A DNA stretch of 64,000 nt from Bacteroidaceae bacterium (GCA_017383485.1 JAFNXM010000036.1:62001-126000); one strand, 5' to 3'. Shown: positions 26,872-35,749, counted from the first letter of the stretch. The notes: generated by a model not told the origin, from the sequence alone. Numbers and translations are program-made.

Positions 26872-27972
26872 ATGAAAACAAAATTTTCTCGTTTTGCCAC
26901 CCGTATAAGTGTGGCTTTGGTTATAATGAGTGCGCTCGTTGCTTGTGATGAGAGCGACGGATTACAAGATGGTGCAGCGCCCAACCCACAACCTCGACAG
27001 GAGATGGCCTATGTGGTGAATCAGGGCAGTATGTACTCGGGCATAGCCGGCAGTCTGGACGCCTTTTCTTTGACCGACGGCACCTATTCCAACAGCATTT
27101 TTTCAACAACCAACCAGCAGAGTCTGGGAGATAGTCCACAGGCGGGCGTAGCCTACGGTTCGCGTCTGTATATCGCCGTCTTTGGCTCAAATCTGGTATG
27201 GGCGATCGACCGAGATACGTGGCAGATTGCCGCACAAATCACGACCAACGCACCCGAGGGTATCTGTGCGGCCGACGGTGCCGTGTATGTGACCAATAAC
27301 GACGGCTACGTGACACGCATCGACACGACGACGCTGCAAGCCGAAGCCCGCTTGGCCGTAGGTCCGAATCCCGCTCACCTGACCGCCGCCGATGGACACC
27401 TGTATATCAGTATTTCCGACGGCTACAACTACAACGGTGGCTATGCCAACGGCTGCCGTGTGGCAAAGGTACGCCTGTCTGACTTCACCAAGGTGGGCGA
27501 TATCATGGTCGGTGTGAATCCTGGCCCGATCGTAGCCGATGGCGCAGGCCGTGTATTTGTCGTGGCGCGCGGCAACTATGCCGACATTCTGCCCCAGGTC
27601 TATCAGATACAACCCGACGGCACGGCGACAGTACTGTGCGAAGGGTCCGACGTAGCCGTAGCGGGTGAAAATCTCTACGTGATGAATCAGGTGACAGACT
27701 GGAGCGTAGTGCCCGCTGTGAATCGTGTCAGCTTCAATATCTACGACACACAAAGCGGCAAGGTGAAGCAAGAAAATTTCATCCCTACGGCTCAGCAACC
27801 CGTTGCTCCTATCCGCCTTATCGCTCATCCCACAAACGGCGAAATATACGTCACCTCGAACGCCTCGCTGACCGACTACACTTCGCCAGGCTACGTATAT
27901 CGCTACAGCACCGACGGCACCTTCATCGCACGCTACGATGCCGGCATCGCCCCCTGCGACATTTTCTTCTGA
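26872..27972 (+). CDS. btuG: BtuG-like cobalamin-capturing beta-propeller lipoprotein
   Basis: The start at 26872 is chosen because it begins a lipoprotein signal (MKTKFSRFATRISVAL, lipobox ending LVAC); the open frame runs upstream only because it overlaps btuB. The 366-aa product has repeated YncE/DUF5074-type beta-propeller blades: YVVNQGSMYSGIAGSLDAF, GVAYGSRLYIAVFGSNLVWA, GICAADGAVYVTNNDGYVTR, LTAADGHLYISISDGYNYNG, PIVADGAGRVFVVARGNY. In Bacteroides, BtuG is a surface propeller lipoprotein that binds B12 with very high affinity and passes it to BtuB; position and fold support the same role here. Confidence 0.85.
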   Translation: MKTKFSRFATRISVALVIMSALVACDESDGLQDGAAPNPQPRQEMAYVVNQGSMYSGIAGSLDAFSLTDGTYSNSIFSTTNQQSLGDSPQAGVAYGSRLYIAVFGSNLVWAIDRDTWQIAAQITTNAPEGICAADGAVYVTNNDGYVTRIDTTTLQAEARLAVGPNPAHLTAADGHLYISISDGYNYNGGYANGCRVAKVRLSDFTKVGDIMVGVNPGPIVADGAGRVFVVARGNYADILPQVYQIQPDGTATVLCEGSDVAVAGENLYVMNQVTDWSVVPAVNRVSFNIYDTQSGKVKQENFIPTAQQPVAPIRLIAHPTNGEIYVTSNASLTDYTSPGYVYRYSTDGTFIARYDAGIAPCDIFF

Positions 27973-27995
27973 CAAAAGACAAAAATTTGCCCAGC

Positions 27996-28354
27996 AAAAA
28001 AATACGAAAAATTTTGACAAACGCAGTTGATGAAATAGAACGCTGCGGAGAGATGGGAATAGGCCTTTTTCGAAAAAAGTAAGACATTGTTGAAAAAAAG
28101 TCTTAGGTTTTTTGAAAAAGGTCTAACCTTTTTTTCACAAACCCTAGACTTTTTTCATTTTTCCCTACTGCCGATCACTGGAAAAAAGTCCCATTTTTTC
28201 ACAAAAAACTAATAAAAACCCTAACCTTTTTCGCATTTTGCACAAAAACACCTGAATTTTGACCTCGCGAGAATGCCGTATTTGCGACCAAAGATCAAGG
28301 CGATGGATTTTAAGCCCAAAATGATGCTCGAAAATGCGAAATTTTTTGACAAAA
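27996..28354 (+). repeat. Long intergenic element, copy 3 (diverged)
   Basis: Same length and order of blocks as copy 2: AATACGAAAAATTTTGACAA (28001) at the left end, AAATGCGAAATTTTTTGACA (28332) at the right, TGATGAAATAGAACG after the left end, GCCGTATTTGCGACCAAAG (28273-28291) and GATTTTAAGC in the right third. The middle is A/T-rich with AAGGTCTAACCTTTTTTT but has lost the GTCGCGAAATTT unit. Conserved edges and diverged centre suggest an older copy. It lies between btuG and argS. Confidence 0.8.
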
Positions 28355-28488
28355 TCTAAAGTTTTTGAGACGGCAATTTGAGGAAGAGACATAATATCTT
28401 GCAAAGCGGCGACATCAAAATCTCTGACACATTCTATTACAAACACGCCAAAAAGCCCTAAACTATTGGGGATAATTATTTTTTTGTG

Positions 28489-28497
28489 TACTTTTGC
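28489..28497 (+). promoter_or_regulatory. -7 box for argS
   Basis: TACTTTTGC, 74 bp upstream of the start codon. An ATTGGGG segment 20 bp further up is a weak -33 candidate. Confidence 0.6.
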
Positions 28498-28571
28498 AAG
28501 GATTATATTGGTGCATTGTGCACGTACACTTTTGCGCCCCAAATCTTGACAAAACAAAAAAATAAAAGTAT

Positions 28572-30389
28572 ATGAAAATCGAACATCAAATTGCAGCAGC
28601 AGTAGCCGCTGCGCTGAAAGAACTCTACGGCGTAGAAATCAACGCTGGCGAGGTAACTTTGGAAAAGACCAAGAAGGAATTTGAAGGTCACTACACCTTC
28701 GTGGTATTCCCCTACCTCCGCGCTTCAAAGAAGAAGCCCGAAGTGACTGCACAAGAAGTGGGCGAATACGTAGCCGCTCACACCGACGCAGTGGCTTCGT
28801 TCAACGTGATCAAGGGCTTCTTGAACATGGTCGTAGCTCCTGAAAAGTGGGTAGAATTGCTCGGCGATATCAACGCAGACGAAACCTTCGGTCTGACTAA
28901 GGCTGACGAAAATTCGCCACTCGTTATGATCGAATATTCTTCGCCTAATACCAACAAGCCCTTGCACTTGGGTCACGTGCGCAATAACCTCTTGGGATGG
29001 GCAGTAGCTCAGATCGCCGAGGCTAATGGCAACCGCGTGGTGAAAACAAACATCGTGAACGACCGCGGTATCCACATCTGCAAGTCAATGCTCGCCTGGC
29101 TGAAGTATGGCAACGGCGCTACGCCTGAATCTACCGGCATGAAGGGCGACCACCTCATTGGCCACTACTACGTAGCCTTTGACCAACACTATCGTGCCGA
29201 AGTGGCAGAACTCGTGGCAAAGTTCAAAGCAGAAGGCATGAACGAGGAAGAAGCGACAGAAAAGGCTAAGAAGGAAGCGCCATTGATGCAAGAAGCACGC
29301 GAAATGCTCGTGAAGTGGGAACAAGGCGATGCTGAAGTACGCGGTCTGTGGAGCAAGATGAACGAATGGGTGTACGCTGGATTTGACGAAACCTACAAGA
29401 AAATGGGCGTAGGTTTCGACAAGATCTACTACGAAAGCGACACTTATCTGGAAGGCCGCGAATTGGTGCTGGAAGGCCTCGACAAAGGTCTGTTCCAAAG
29501 AAAAGAAGACGGATCAGTATGGGCTGACCTCACAGAGAACGGACTGGACGAAAAACTCCTGCTCCGCGCCGACGGCACCAGCGTATATATGACACAAGAT
29601 ATCGGTACGGCAAAATTGCGCTACAGCGATTTCCCTATCGACAAGATGGTATATGTCGTAGGTAACGAACAAAACTACCACTTCCAAGTCCTCTCTATTC
29701 TTTTGGATAAGTTGGGCTTCAAGTGGGGTAAGGATTTGGTACACTTCTCGTACGGTATGGTGGAATTGCCCAACGGTAAGATGAAGAGCCGCGAAGGTAC
29801 TGTGGTAGATGCCGACGACTTGGTAGAAGAAATGGTACGCCAGGCGAAAGCAACCGCCGACGAATCTGGAAAATTCGACGATATGAGCGAAGAAGAACGC
29901 CAAGAAGTGGCACGCGTCGTAGGTATGGGTGCACTGAAGTACTTCCTCTTGAAAGTAGATGCTCGCAAGAACATGCTCTTCAACCCCGAAGAAAGTATTG
30001 ACTTCAACGGCAACACAGGACCTTTCATCCAATACACTTACGCTCGTATCCGCTCAATCCTGCGCAAGGCCGAAGATCAACACTACGACCACACGAACTT
30101 GCCAAAGGCTACCTTCGAACTCTCGGGCAAGGAGCAAGAAATCATCAGCAGTGTTGCCAATTTCGCTGCAGTAGTGAAATTGGCTGGCAAGGATTATTCT
30201 CCTTCTGTCATTGCTAACTACTGTTATGAATTGACCAAGGAATACAACCAATTCTACCACGAATTCAGCGTATTGAAGGAAGAGGACGAAGCAAAACGCC
30301 AATTCCGCCTTGTACTTTCGGCTAACGTAGCGAAAGTGATCCGCCTGGGAATGGGATTGCTCGGTATCGAAATGCCTGAAAGAATGTAA
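28572..30389 (+). CDS. argS: Arginyl-tRNA synthetase
   Basis: Class I aminoacyl-tRNA synthetase charging tRNA-Arg; 605 aa matches family length. The N-terminal Add-1 domain (about 1-110) recognises the tRNA D-loop. The HIGH-type signature is SSPNTNKPLHLGHVRNN (about 121-137). A KMSKS-like loop reads NGKMKSREGTVV (about 400), a variant known in ArgRS. The anticodon-binding helical domain with YARIRSILRKAE and YNQFYHEFSVL ends in the LGIEMPERM tail typical of ArgRS. A terminator follows. Confidence 0.97.
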   Translation: MKIEHQIAAAVAAALKELYGVEINAGEVTLEKTKKEFEGHYTFVVFPYLRASKKKPEVTAQEVGEYVAAHTDAVASFNVIKGFLNMVVAPEKWVELLGDINADETFGLTKADENSPLVMIEYSSPNTNKPLHLGHVRNNLLGWAVAQIAEANGNRVVKTNIVNDRGIHICKSMLAWLKYGNGATPESTGMKGDHLIGHYYVAFDQHYRAEVAELVAKFKAEGMNEEEATEKAKKEAPLMQEAREMLVKWEQGDAEVRGLWSKMNEWVYAGFDETYKKMGVGFDKIYYESDTYLEGRELVLEGLDKGLFQRKEDGSVWADLTENGLDEKLLLRADGTSVYMTQDIGTAKLRYSDFPIDKMVYVVGNEQNYHFQVLSILLDKLGFKWGKDLVHFSYGMVELPNGKMKSREGTVVDADDLVEEMVRQAKATADESGKFDDMSEEERQEVARVVGMGALKYFLLKVDARKNMLFNPEESIDFNGNTGPFIQYTYARIRSILRKAEDQHYDHTNLPKATFELSGKEQEIISSVANFAAVVKLAGKDYSPSVIANYCYELTKEYNQFYHEFSVLKEEDEAKRQFRLVLSANVAKVIRLGMGLLGIEMPERM

Positions 30390-30401
30390 TAAAATCACAA
30401 C

Positions 30402-30457
30402 AAGGGAAGTGGGCGGAGAGAATGGGTAAGACCTCTGCTGCACTTCCCTTTTGTTTT
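30402..30457 (+). terminator. Terminator after argS
   Basis: AAGGGAAGTG (30402-30411) pairs with CACTTCCCTT (30441-30450) across a long loop, followed by TTGTTTTT. Confidence 0.65.
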
Positions 30458-30517
30458 TACATACGACTCCAGGGGAATTTACTTTTTCCCAAAACCTACT
30501 ACAAACAAAGCAAATTC

Positions 30518-31159
30518 ATGAGCGGCAAAAAGCAGAAATACTACGTCGTGTGGCAAGGACACGAGACCGGAATATTCGACACGTGGGCAGAATGCAAAGC
30601 CTTGGTCGAAGGTTATCCTGGTCCCGTGTACAAATCCTTTGCCTCGCGCGAAGAAGCCGAGACAGCCTATGCAGAAGGTCCCGAGCTGCACATCCGACCC
30701 AAATGCGCGTCGCGAAGGAAGGCCGAGGCGGAGCGACAAGATGCTGCCCTGTTGCCCATCGTCGGCGATGCGTGGGCAGTAGATGCCGCCTGCTCGGGAA
30801 ATCCCGGACCGATGGAGTACCGATGCGTGGACCTGAAGGACGGCAAAGAGGTGTTTCACTTCGGCCCCGTTCATGGCACAAACAATATCGGCGAGTTTCT
30901 GGCCATCGTGCACGCCTTGGCGCTACTGCAAAAGATGGGCGAGAAACGCACCATCTACAGCGACAGCCGAAATGCTATGTTATGGGTGAAAGGACGACGC
31001 TGCAAAACAAAACTCGAACTGAATGCCAAGACAAAACCCTTGTATGACATCATCGAGAGAGCGGAGCGTTGGCTCAACACGCACCCTATAGAATGCCCCA
31101 TCTTGAAGTGGCAAACCGACCAATGGGGAGAAGTCCCTGCGGACTTTGGTAGAAAGTAA
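30518..31159 (+). CDS. rnhA: RNase H family protein with viroplasmin-like N-terminal domain
   Basis: The ATG at 30518 is used because the hybrid-binding (viroplasmin/caulimovirus-type) domain starts there: KKQKYYVVWQGHETGIFDTW, then VYKSFASREEAETAY (about 4-50). The catalytic RNase HI fold (about 85-213) shows VDAACSGNPGP (first Asp), NNIGEFLAIVHAL (Glu), TIYSDSRNAMLWV (second Asp) and WQTDQWGEVPADFGRK with a last Asp near the C terminus. It would remove RNA from RNA-DNA hybrids. Length 213 aa fits the two-domain Bacteroidetes type. Probably expressed separately from argS given the intervening terminator. Confidence 0.9.
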   Translation: MSGKKQKYYVVWQGHETGIFDTWAECKALVEGYPGPVYKSFASREEAETAYAEGPELHIRPKCASRRKAEAERQDAALLPIVGDAWAVDAACSGNPGPMEYRCVDLKDGKEVFHFGPVHGTNNIGEFLAIVHALALLQKMGEKRTIYSDSRNAMLWVKGRRCKTKLELNAKTKPLYDIIERAERWLNTHPIECPILKWQTDQWGEVPADFGRK

Positions 31160-31167
31160 AATACCTT

Positions 31168-31250
31168 ATTCTGCGACACACGTCATCTGATACAAAAACA
31201 AAAGACCTGTCTTGCGATACACGGCATCTTGGATTAAAAACAAAAGACCT
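31168..31250 (+). repeat. Tandem ~41-bp imperfect repeat upstream of the ABC exporter
   Basis: Two copies: TTCTGCGACACACGTCATCT...AACAAAAGACCT (31169-31207) and TCTTGCGATACACGGCATCT...AACAAAAGACCT (31210-31250). The second copy ends 6 bp before the start codon, so the repeat occupies the exporter's likely translation-initiation region. Confidence 0.65.
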
Positions 31251-31255
31251 TTGAT

Positions 31256-33106
31256 ATGAAGCAATTTTTCCTATTCATGCGACAATATGTCGGTCCCTAC
31301 CAAAGATATATGTGGGGATCGTTGGTCTTCAATCTGCTCTCGGCAGTACTCAATGTATTCTCGTTTGCATCGCTCATACCGATGTTGAATTTGCTCTTTG
31401 AGTACGACCCCACAAAGCCTCCTATGGAATTTTGGGCATGGGATATGGCAGACACGTCGTTCAAGGATGTGCTGATTCACAATATGTATTTCTACACAGA
31501 GGAAATCATGCGCAATTATGGCGGTCCAGGGGTGGCACTTATCCTTATCGGCGTATTCCTGATGTCTGCCACATTGCTCAAGACGTCTTGCTATTTTGCT
31601 TCGGCAGCAATGCTCGTGCCGATGCGAACAGGTATCGTGCGCGATATCCGTTCTAATATTTACAAGAAGATTACCACACTGCCCATAGCCTTCTTTTCCG
31701 ACGAAAGAAAGGGAGACATCATCGCTCGCATGAGTGGTGACGTGAATGAGATAGAAAACTCTATCACCGGTTCGCTTGAGATGCTGGTGAAAAATCCTAT
31801 CTTGCTTTGCTGCTACTTTGGTGTGCTGATTTATACCAGTTGGCAACTCACCGTCTTCACTATCGTCGTGCTACCGCTGATGGGCTGGGTGATGGGCAAG
31901 ATAGGTAGAAAACTGAAACGCAAAAGCCTCGAAGCGCAAAACAAATGGAGCGACACGATGGCACAACTGGAAGAAACCCTTGGAGGTATGCGAATCATCA
32001 AAGCATTTCGTGCAGAGCGCAAGATGCAAGACCGATTCAATCAAAGTACTAACGAGTATCGCGATGCCACAAACCGCGTGTCAATTCGCCAAGCCTCGGC
32101 ACATCCGGTCAGTGAGTTTCTGGGCACTTGCCTTATTGTGCTGGTGCTGTGGTACGGCGGTATGCTGATTTTCTCAAACCCCAAAAATCCTATAATAGAC
32201 GCGCCGACATTTATCTTCTACATGGTGATCCTATATAGTATCATCCAACCACTGAAAGACCTGTCGAAGGCAACATACAGTATCCCCAAGGGTATGGCGT
32301 CAGTGGAACGTATCAACAAGATTCTGCTGGCAGAAAATCCAATACACGACGTAGAAAATCCCCAAAGCATCGACGGCTTGAAAGAAGGTATAGAATTCAA
32401 AGATATTCATTTCTCGTACAATGGCAAACAGGAAGTGCTCAGCGGGATTAACATGACCGTAAAACGCGGGCAGACCATCGCAATTGTGGGACAGAGCGGT
32501 TCGGGCAAGAGTACCCTGGTGGACCTTTTGCCTCGCTATCATGACGTCAATGGCGGACAGATTTTGGTGGATGGTACGGATGTGCGTCAATTGCGCTTAT
32601 CTGATTTGCGCAACCTCATTGGTAATGTCAACCAGGAAGCGATTTTGTTCAACGACACCTTCTACAACAACATCGCCTTCGGCGTGGAAAATGCCACAAT
32701 GGAGGAAGTGATTGAAGCAGCCAAGGTGGCCAATGCACACGACTTCATCATGGAGAGCGAACAAGGCTACGACACACCAGTGGGCGACCGCGGCTGCAGA
32801 CTGTCCGGCGGACAGCGCCAACGCATATCAATAGCGCGTGCCATCCTCAAGAATCCCGACATACTAATCCTGGACGAAGCGACATCAGCCCTGGACACCG
32901 AGAGCGAACGCTTGGTACAGGAAGCACTGGAACGACTGATGAAGACACGCACTACTATCGCCATCGCACACCGTCTGTCGACGATCAAAAATGCTGACGA
33001 AATCTATGTACTACACGAAGGCAAAGTGGTAGAAAAGGGTAGGCACGACGAACTGATCGCTCTGGATGGTTACTACAAGAAGCTGAATGATATGCAGCAA
33101 CTCTGA
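31256..33106 (+). CDS. MsbA-like ABC exporter (fused permease-ATPase)
   Basis: The 616-aa half-transporter would work as a homodimer. The membrane domain (about 1-335) has six hydrophobic helices, with LVFNLLSAVLNVFSFASLIP first and LIVLVLWYGGMLIF and FIFYMVILYSIIQPL last; coupling-helix region RKSLEAQNKWSDTMAQLEET. The ATPase has Walker A GQSGSGKST, signature LSGGQRQRISIARAIL, Walker B ILDEATSALD and H-loop AIAHRLS. The nearest functional class is lipid A/lipid-linked exporter (MsbA-type), but substrate is unproven. The LtaS-like gene follows after 81 bp, so both could act in envelope glycolipid assembly (inference). Confidence 0.9.
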   Translation: MKQFFLFMRQYVGPYQRYMWGSLVFNLLSAVLNVFSFASLIPMLNLLFEYDPTKPPMEFWAWDMADTSFKDVLIHNMYFYTEEIMRNYGGPGVALILIGVFLMSATLLKTSCYFASAAMLVPMRTGIVRDIRSNIYKKITTLPIAFFSDERKGDIIARMSGDVNEIENSITGSLEMLVKNPILLCCYFGVLIYTSWQLTVFTIVVLPLMGWVMGKIGRKLKRKSLEAQNKWSDTMAQLEETLGGMRIIKAFRAERKMQDRFNQSTNEYRDATNRVSIRQASAHPVSEFLGTCLIVLVLWYGGMLIFSNPKNPIIDAPTFIFYMVILYSIIQPLKDLSKATYSIPKGMASVERINKILLAENPIHDVENPQSIDGLKEGIEFKDIHFSYNGKQEVLSGINMTVKRGQTIAIVGQSGSGKSTLVDLLPRYHDVNGGQILVDGTDVRQLRLSDLRNLIGNVNQEAILFNDTFYNNIAFGVENATMEEVIEAAKVANAHDFIMESEQGYDTPVGDRGCRLSGGQRQRISIARAILKNPDILILDEATSALDTESERLVQEALERLMKTRTTIAIAHRLSTIKNADEIYVLHEGKVVEKGRHDELIALDGYYKKLNDMQQL

Positions 33107-33187
33107 TAAGGACTCTTATTGGGAACGAAAAAGTGCTACGACATATTGTTTCGCATAAAATAGACTAAGCAAAAGCGGACTTTCTAC

Positions 33188-35188
33188 ATGAAACGATCAT
33201 CGCACATCACGGCTAATGTTTCGCCCGACTCGCTTTCTGTGTCGGTCCTCTTCTTGTTGAGATTTTATATCACTTTGGTGGGGTGCTTTGCCCTTGCCAA
33301 AGTGATTTTTATTGCCTATAATTCCGCCTGCGATACGACCTTCACCTTTGCAGATGCTGTAATGGCTATCCTGCATGGTTTGCCCTTGGACATGGCTACT
33401 GCGGGTTATTTCGCAGCCCCCTTGTGGTTGGGACTGCTCGTCGGTTTGTGGTGGCGCACCAAGGCACGGCATATACTATTCAAGGGCTATTGCGTCATCA
33501 TCGCCCTGCTGATCGCCGCATGCCTAGTGGCCGACACAGGGCTGTACGAGTTTTGGGGCATAAAGTTGGACGGCACGGTATTTACTTACCTTGAATCTCC
33601 CGAAGGTGCTATGAACAGCGTATCGACCGCCTATATTGTGGGAGCAGGTTTGGCCTATGTCGCATACACTTTGATCCTCTACTTCGCCCTGAGCCACGTG
33701 ATGCCACGAGAGTGGGGAAAAAATGTACGATTAAAGGCGAAAGGAGAAGGGGTAAAATGCCCGTTAAAAAGAACCAAGACCTTTTTTAAAAAAAGTCTAA
33801 CCTTTTTAAAATTCCAGAACGGTTTTTTTGAAAAAGGTAAGGGTTTGTTTTTGCGCCCCCTGATCATGTTGCTTTTAGGTGGTTTATTGTTCCTCGGTAT
33901 CCGTGGGGGCGTGGGTAAAAGTACAGCCAACGTCGGCATGGTGTATCACAGTGACAACCTCTTCATGAACCATAGTGCTGTCAATCCCGTATTCAGCATC
34001 GTTGCCTCTTTGTTCAAGACAAAAGACTTCGCCGAGCAATATGACTATTTCGACGAAGCAGAGCGCGCACGTCTATTCTCACAAATGGAATATCACACCA
34101 GCGGCAACCCAATAGACACCTTGCTTCACACGAGCCGCCCCAACGTGCTACTGATCTTAATGGAAGGGTGCAGCGGAGTATTTGTACATGCTATCGATTC
34201 TACGGCTCGGCCCGACATCACGCCGCGCTTGAACCAATTGGCGACGGAGGGTGTCCTGTTCACCCAATGCTATGCCAACTCCTTCCGTACAGATCGCGGC
34301 ACGGTGTGCACGCTGAGCGGCTATCCGGCATTCCCTGATGTCAGTGTCATGAAAGTGCCATCGAAATGTGAACGTTTGCCCTCGATTGCCCAGGCTTTGG
34401 CAGGCGAAGGGTACAGCACGGAGTTCGTCTACGGCGGCGATATCAACTTCACCAACACCAACGGTTATCTGCGGGCTACGGGCTACGAACGCACCCTGGG
34501 CGACAAGGATTTTCCCGCTGTCGTGCGTCGCACACACAACTGGGGCGTGACCGACCATATCGTCCTGGACACACTATATCAACGTATCTTGCGCTATCCC
34601 GCCGACCGCCCTTGGCACACCGCCTGCCTGACGCTGTCAAGCCACGAGCCGTGGAAAGTGCCCTACGACCGTATTCCCGAAGATGAAGTGCTGAACGCGA
34701 TGGCCTACTTGGACCACGCAATAGGCCAATTCATCGACCGACTGCGTCAGACTTCCGTTTGGGAAAATACCTTAGTCATCCTCATTCCCGACCACGGCGC
34801 ACACTACCCTCAGGGTATTTCCGACGCCAGTCCAACCAAGAGTCATATACCTGTGATATGGACAGGCGGTGCTGTACGCCAGGCGCGTCGTATCGAGACC
34901 CTGTGCAATCAGACCGACTTGGCCGCCACACTGTTGGGGCAATTGGGCATAGACCACAGCGCCTTCACGTTCAGCCGCGACGTCCTGGCCGACACATACG
35001 TGCGCCCCTCGGCCATACATGTGTGGAGCGAAGGGATATACTATATGGACGAGACAGGCATCAGCGCCCTGAGCCTCGTGTCTCAGAAGAAATCCATTTT
35101 GCACGAAGCGCCCACGCCATCAGTCGACAGACAGCAGGCGGCACATGCCTATTTGCAGACTGCATACGACGATTTGGGCGGATTATAG
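33188..35188 (+). CDS. LtaS-like membrane phosphoglycerol transferase/sulfatase with a repeat-derived insert
   Basis: The 666-aa inner-membrane protein has five hydrophobic helices (about 20-45, 60-90, 97-120, 140-165, 225-240) and a periplasmic sulfatase-fold domain (about 310-620). NSFRTDRGTVCTLSGYP carries the expected Thr nucleophile (T368); metal ligands come from LILMEGCSG, and IPDHGAHYP near 540. Relatives transfer phosphoglycerol or phosphoethanolamine to lipids or glycans. Unusual: between helices 4 and 5, about residues 193-220 are encoded by DNA (33765-33848) of the same repeat family found between genes, giving a basic, Phe/Lys-rich segment (KRTKTFFKKSLTFLKF). The frame is kept. 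Confidence 0.85.
   Translation: MKRSSHITANVSPDSLSVSVLFLLRFYITLVGCFALAKVIFIAYNSACDTTFTFADAVMAILHGLPLDMATAGYFAAPLWLGLLVGLWWRTKARHILFKGYCVIIALLIAACLVADTGLYEFWGIKLDGTVFTYLESPEGAMNSVSTAYIVGAGLAYVAYTLILYFALSHVMPREWGKNVRLKAKGEGVKCPLKRTKTFFKKSLTFLKFQNGFFEKGKGLFLRPLIMLLLGGLLFLGIRGGVGKSTANVGMVYHSDNLFMNHSAVNPVFSIVASLFKTKDFAEQYDYFDEAERARLFSQMEYHTSGNPIDTLLHTSRPNVLLILMEGCSGVFVHAIDSTARPDITPRLNQLATEGVLFTQCYANSFRTDRGTVCTLSGYPAFPDVSVMKVPSKCERLPSIAQALAGEGYSTEFVYGGDINFTNTNGYLRATGYERTLGDKDFPAVVRRTHNWGVTDHIVLDTLYQRILRYPADRPWHTACLTLSSHEPWKVPYDRIPEDEVLNAMAYLDHAIGQFIDRLRQTSVWENTLVILIPDHGAHYPQGISDASPTKSHIPVIWTGGAVRQARRIETLCNQTDLAATLLGQLGIDHSAFTFSRDVLADTYVRPSAIHVWSEGIYYMDETGISALSLVSQKKSILHEAPTPSVDRQQAAHAYLQTAYDDLGGL
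33765..33848 (+). repeat. Repeat module R4 inside a coding sequence
   Basis: AAGACCTTTTTTAAAAAAAG, then TCTAACCTTTTTAAAATTCC, then GGTTTTTTTGAAAAAGGTAA: the same arms as intergenic modules R1, R8 and R9, with a diverged GTCGCGAAATT unit (AAAATTCCAGAACGG). It interrupts the membrane region of the LtaS-like protein without breaking the frame. Confidence 0.65.
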
Positions 35189-35217
35189 AAAGCACAAATA
35201 TCACAGCAATAAATATT

Positions 35218-35261
35218 AGCGGGAGTGTGTATTGAACTTTATCATACACGCTCCCGCTTTT
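35218..35261 (+). terminator. Terminator after the LtaS-like gene
   Basis: AGCGGGAGTGTGTAT (35218-35232) pairs with ATACACGCTCCCGCT (35244-35258), then TTTTG. Confidence 0.85.
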
Positions 35262-35532
35262 GTCAATAGACAGATATACGATTAAGTCTATATCATTCAC
35301 ATGGTAGATCTTGTGCCCATTCCCGCAGACAGCATGTGGCAAGCAGCGCAATGAGTGCCAAGGATTTTGTTCCCATTGCTTTGGATTGGTTGGGGATTCT
35401 TGTATTTAAAATTGATTTCCCGGGATAATTTCTTAAAAGAATGTATTCCCTAAGCGAAATGAATGGCTTTTAATGGCTGAGGGCAAGTCCATTTTAATCC
35501 TTTTCGCGGTGAGCGAAATTTTAACCCTCTGC

Positions 35533-35566
35533 TTTGATGTTATTTGCATTTTTTAGTATAACTTTG
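35533..35566 (+). promoter_or_regulatory. Promoter of the 35850-kinase unit
   Basis: TAACTTTG (35559-35566) is a good -7 box; TTTG at 35533-35536 lies 22 bp upstream as a -33 candidate. A start near 35573 would put the whole R5 repeat in a leader of about 275 nt. Confidence 0.5.
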
Positions 35567-35643
35567 CTACACGGACGTTTTCGCTCTGTGGGACAAAATG
35601 ATTTTGGGCCGAGGCCCTGTGCAGTGCTGAATAAAGGGGGCGA

Positions 35644-35749
35644 AAAAAACATTAGACCTTTTTTTTACGAGGCGTCGCGAAATTTTTACGAGGCGTCGCG
35701 AAATTTTTACGAGGCGTCGCGAAATTTTAACAAGGCCTAGACTTTTTTT
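35644..35749. repeat. Repeat module R5 with three 21-bp units
   Basis: Left arm TTAGACCTTTTTTTT, then three near-identical units TACGAGGCGTCGCGAAATTT at 35666, 35687 and 35708, then AACAAGGCCTAGACTTTTTT. It sits between the promoter candidate and the 35850 start codon. Confidence 0.85.

Noticed and set aside
30422..30517. N-terminal extension of the RNase H gene
   Set aside because: It overlaps the argS terminator stem; the conserved domain starts right after 30518.
35666..35728. Possible CRISPR array (also 40518-40600 and 38247-38393)
   Set aside because: Units are contiguous 21-bp tandem repeats with no unique spacers and no cas genes.
35534..35740. 68-codon ORF with YEASRNF repeats
   Set aside because: Product of reading repeat R5; its start lies at the promoter box and it has no coding features.
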